In this document: positions 61,415 to 64,000 of the stretch, one piece after another
Numbering within the stretch: the first letter of the stretch is position 1
How the letters are laid out: each line of letters begins with the position of its first letter
NCBI RefSeq assembly: GCF_008629685.1
Contig: NZ_VWSF01000003.1
Location: forward strand, 90,270-154,269
DNA length: 64,000 nt
Source of the DNA: Adhaeribacter rhizoryzae
GTDB taxonomy: Bacteria > Bacteroidota > Bacteroidia > Cytophagales > Hymenobacteraceae
Direction: 5' to 3'
Translations under genes and position numbers: made by a program
Notes under the pieces: generated by a model
The model's input: the letters and a program-made list of their open reading frames with translations, nothing else
The model's database searches: none
What the model was told of the DNA's origin: nothing

Positions 61415-62011
61415 ATGAAAAAGATATTAACTTTGGCCTTATTGGGTCTGGCGGGCTATCCTACCCAAGCCCAAACTACTACTCCTACCCCGGAACTGCA
61501 AATAAAATCGGCAATACTGGCAGCGCCTGCCGATAAAAGAGCCGGAGCGACCGTATACGGGTATACGCCCAAAGGCATGGCAGTTTTGCGCAAAGGTACC
61601 AATGAGCTTATTTGTATTGCCGATAACCCCACCGAGCCCGGCTTCTCCGCATCCTGCTACCATAAAGATTTACACCCTTTCATGACACGCGGGCAGGAGT
61701 TGCGAAAAGAAGGTAAAAAAAGTCAGGAAATATTTGATGCCCGCGAGCAGGAAACTAAAGCCGGTAAACTGGCTATGCCCAAGCAACCTTCTACCCTTTT
61801 TGTGCTCTCGGCACCAGAAGAAAATTACAACCCTACTACCGGTGAAGTTAAAAACGGTTACTTGCGCTATGTAGTTTACATACCTTATGCTACCGCCGAA
61901 AGTACCGGCTTACCCCTGAAACCTGAAGGTCCGGCCATGCCCTGGATCATGCACCCCGGCACCCACGGCGCCCATATTATGATTAACCCGCCTAAGCCGG
62001 ATGCTAAATAA
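61415..62011 (+). CDS. small secreted protein of unknown function
   Basis: 198 residues. A signal peptide (about 1-20, ending TQAQ) is followed by a mature domain with two cysteines (NELICIADN and GFSASCYHKDLHP) that could form a disulfide, then basic residues, a Tyr-rich strand (GYLRYVVYIPYATAEST) and a terminal WIMHPGTHGAHIMINPP. I recognise no family. Its terminator at 62104-62141 shows it is a single or last gene; 75 nt separate it from the symporter. Confidence 0.72.
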   Translation: MKKILTLALLGLAGYPTQAQTTTPTPELQIKSAILAAPADKRAGATVYGYTPKGMAVLRKGTNELICIADNPTEPGFSASCYHKDLHPFMTRGQELRKEGKKSQEIFDAREQETKAGKLAMPKQPSTLFVLSAPEENYNPTTGEVKNGYLRYVVYIPYATAESTGLPLKPEGPAMPWIMHPGTHGAHIMINPPKPDAK

Positions 62012-62103
62012 AAGTAGCCTTTTTTAAGTAACCTCCAACCGCCTGAAAGTACAGCTTTTTGCGCTGCAATCTCTGTGGTTGTGTTTTAGTATTAATCAAC
62101 AAT

Positions 62104-62141
62104 AATGCCTTCTGCCAATATTTGGGGAAGGCATTTTTTTT
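62104..62141 (+). terminator. terminator after the small secreted protein
   Basis: AATGCCTTC (62104-62112) pairs with GAAGGCATT (62127-62135) around a 14-nt loop, followed by eight T. Confidence 0.9.
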
Positions 62142-62171
62142 ATCAGCATCAAGTAAACCAGCGCACATAAA

Positions 62172-62199
62172 AAAAGCCGGAACATATGCTCCGGCTTTT
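62172..62199 (-). terminator. terminator of the T9SS cargo gene
   Basis: AAAAGCCGGA (62172-62181) pairs perfectly with 62190-62199 around 8 nt. On the minus strand the stem is followed by a run of T, 21 nt beyond the cargo stop. Confidence 0.88.
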
Positions 62200-62219
62200 C
62201 CAAGTTACTTTATTAAAGT

Positions 62220-64000
62220 TTACCTTCTCAGGCTTATTCTGTATACGGTGTTGCCCTTCTTAGTACTTAAGCGGGCCAGGTAAATACCCTCAGCCATGTT
62301 CTCGTTACCGATTTCGAAGCTGTATTTTTTACCAGATTCAGCTTTGCCAGCACTAATGCTTTTCACTACCGCACCTCTTATGTCGTGCAGTACCAAGGTA
62401 TAATCACCACCTTCTTTTAAGGTAAACTCGATGGTAGCTTTATTAGTGTATGGGTTCGGATAAGCACTGAGCTCAGTACCAGAACCAGCGGCTAATAAAT
62501 CATCACCGGTTGGCGATTTATCGTAAGCTTTTGTAGTTGCAGGAGAACCGGCCAATGGACAGCCGGCGTTGTTATAGGTATCTAATGTAGATGCCAACGT
62601 ACCGGGTGCAGTTCCTCCAGTTCTATAAGCTGTGTTTACAGCAGTAACCAAAGAAGTTATAGTTGGGAATGCTGGATTATAGTTTATATCGTTTGCACCG
62701 CTGCTGCAAATATTGAGTAAAGCAGCTACTGATTGACGAGCTAAGTTATAGATACCGCCGCCACCTAAATTCAACGCTTGTAATAAGGTCAGGTTATAAA
62801 ACTCTGCTGGGGCATTTACAAACACATTCCTATACAAGGTGTTAGGTGTATAACTGCTGCACCACCGGTCAGTATGGTTTTTCCAGTAACCTAATGTACA
62901 GCCTTGAGGTGGATTGCAAACTGCAAACGTTACTGTTACTTGGGCACTTACGACAGGGCAAGGTCCGGCAGGGTCATTAGTCATAGCTGTTAATATAACC
63001 GGTGTACCAGCTGCTAGGGCAGTTGCACTTGGCGTATAAACATTATTTACTACAGTACCCATTCCAGCAGGAACACTCCAGGTAACAGAGGTTGCTCCTC
63101 CACCAAAAGCAGGTGCTAAGGTAACCTGACGAACACCGCCATTAATTGCACACGGCACTACGTAAGGACCACCGGCATTCAAAGTAGCAGCAGGATAAAC
63201 ATTAATTATCCTGGTGTCATTATTGGCACCGCATGGACCACTAGGATCGTTGGTTGTTAGCCGCAGCGTTACCATACCTGTAAAGTTGGGTGCCGGTGTG
63301 TAGGTTACAGTAGCCGGGTTGGCAACCTGGGCTGTAGTACTTAAGGTACCACCACCAGAAACAATAGACCAGGCACCGGTTGTGGCGCCACCACCAATGG
63401 TTGCTCCCGTTAAAGTAATTGGTGCAGGATTAGCAGATTGACAAACATCATTCGGTCCGCCGGCTTCTACAGTAACACCAGGATAAATAGTGATGGTTCT
63501 CTCATCACTTACGGCTTGGCAAGGGCCAGCGCCATCTGGGTCCGCAACGGATAATCTTACTACAACGGAACCGGTATAATTTGCCGGTACACTCAGGCTT
63601 CCGCTGGCAAGAGTATTGTTAGACAAGGTAATACCCGCATTAACCGGATTAGACGAAACAACAGACCAGGTAGCAGTACCGCCGGTTGCACTTGCGCCGG
63701 TTAAAGCTACACTTTGGGCAGAAGCAGACTGACAAACACTGATTGGTTCACCTGCTTCGACAGTGGCAGCCGGGCTAATGTTAATAATTCTGGTATCCGT
63801 TATGGCAGGGCAAGGACCTTCGGGGTCAGGACTAGCTAATTGCAAAGTAATGGTACCAGTATAATTAGCGGCTACAGTTAAGCTACCGGCAGCTAATGTT
63901 GTATTTGTTAAAGTATTTGCTCCAGCCGGGTTAGAAGAAACGATAGACCAGGTACCGGTAGTAGCACCACCTGTTACACTGGCTCCAGTTAATGCTATTA
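62220..64000 (-). CDS. large secreted repeat protein with T9SS type A sorting domain, 5' partial
   Basis: About 592 residues are visible; the frame is open through position 64000, so the N-terminus is beyond the window. At least three Ig/PKD-like repeats of about 80-85 residues are seen, each with T-W-S-V-V-S-type strands, SVPANYTGSVVVRLSVADPD and a Cys pair around GPCQAVSDERTITIYP, then VEAGGP. A Cys-rich module starts CTLGYWKNHTDRWCSS, as in some other surface proteins. The C-terminal about 80 residues (ELSAYPNPYTNKATIEF to GIYLARL) are a type A T9SS sorting signal. It is exported by T9SS and likely surface-bound, perhaps an adhesin. Low-complexity repeats make assembly errors possible. Confidence 0.88.
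   Translation of the reverse strand, partial: IALTGASVTGGATTGTWSIVSSNPAGANTLTNTTLAAGSLTVAANYTGTITLQLASPDPEGPCPAITDTRIINISPAATVEAGEPISVCQSASAQSVALTGASATGGTATWSVVSSNPVNAGITLSNNTLASGSLSVPANYTGSVVVRLSVADPDGAGPCQAVSDERTITIYPGVTVEAGGPNDVCQSANPAPITLTGATIGGGATTGAWSIVSGGGTLSTTAQVANPATVTYTPAPNFTGMVTLRLTTNDPSGPCGANNDTRIINVYPAATLNAGGPYVVPCAINGGVRQVTLAPAFGGGATSVTWSVPAGMGTVVNNVYTPSATALAAGTPVILTAMTNDPAGPCPVVSAQVTVTFAVCNPPQGCTLGYWKNHTDRWCSSYTPNTLYRNVFVNAPAEFYNLTLLQALNLGGGGIYNLARQSVAALLNICSSGANDINYNPAFPTITSLVTAVNTAYRTGGTAPGTLASTLDTYNNAGCPLAGSPATTKAYDKSPTGDDLLAAGSGTELSAYPNPYTNKATIEFTLKEGGDYTLVLHDIRGAVVKSISAGKAESGKKYSFEIGNENMAEGIYLARLSTKKGNTVYRISLRR

Overview
The window is a chromosome segment of a Bacteroidota bacterium, most likely Cytophagales and probably Hymenobacteraceae (Adhaeribacter/Rufibacter-like). 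This is inferred from the gene set: LpxC-FabZ fusion, PorX of the type IX secretion system (T9SS), a protein with a T9SS type A sorting domain, Bacteroidota families (DUF4349, DUF4199, DUF4905, TIGR02757), moderate GC with AT-rich spacers, and repeated matches to the Bacteroidota promoter -7 element TAnnTTTG in place of a sigma70 -10 box. Shine-Dalgarno sequences are mostly absent. There are no rRNA or tRNA genes, no CRISPR array, no intact insertion sequence and no prophage. Most of the segment is housekeeping.

Layout. 0-9 kb: end of murA, a DUF4349 protein, a membrane acyltransferase, rlmL, murB and mutS2. 9-20 kb: TIGR02757 protein, LysM and DUF4905 proteins, kdsB, an ABC exporter pair directly behind an 11-copy heptamer repeat, ribBA and dnaG. 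19.05-20.5 kb: a gene-poor AT-rich stretch with two tiny ORFs, a promoter and a terminator. 20.5-29.7 kb: DUF421, an AT-rich orphan that may be a nuclease, a formylglycine-generating-enzyme-like lipoprotein, mrp-nfu, fumarylacetoacetase, a decayed stretch, and an outer-membrane barrel paired with a vanadium haloperoxidase-like lipoprotein. 30-33 kb: porX-tsaE-ald. 33-38.7 kb: HD hydrolase, lpxD, lpxC-fabZ, lpxA and an ABC ATPase. 38.7-43.2 kb: lolA, ftsK, pyrD. 43.5-49 kb: M28 peptidase, ROK kinase, gmhA-like, hldE kinase, aspC. 49.35-49.55 kb: a compact transcription unit that looks like a structured RNA. 49.6-64 kb: glutamate-synthase-like protein with a Rnk/GreA protein, Usp, recR, clpS, an Alpha-ANH ATPase, CDF transporter, marR-yceI, an Ala-Glu epimerase, a dicarboxylate symporter, and a large T9SS-exported repeat protein running off the right edge.

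Functional themes are cell-envelope building (murA, murB, kdsB, lpxD/C/A, gmhA/hldE, lolA, epimerase), DNA maintenance (dnaG, mutS2, ftsK, recR), Fe-S assembly (mrp-nfu), and T9SS (regulator porX and one cargo). No complete new enzymatic system is obvious. The least explained material is the structured RNA candidate at 49.35 kb, the micro-ORF region at 19.3-20.2 kb, the heptamer array at 13.09 kb, the AT-rich orphan at 21.3 kb, several large palindromic intergenic elements, and four genes whose -7 element sits only 4-7 nt from the start codon.
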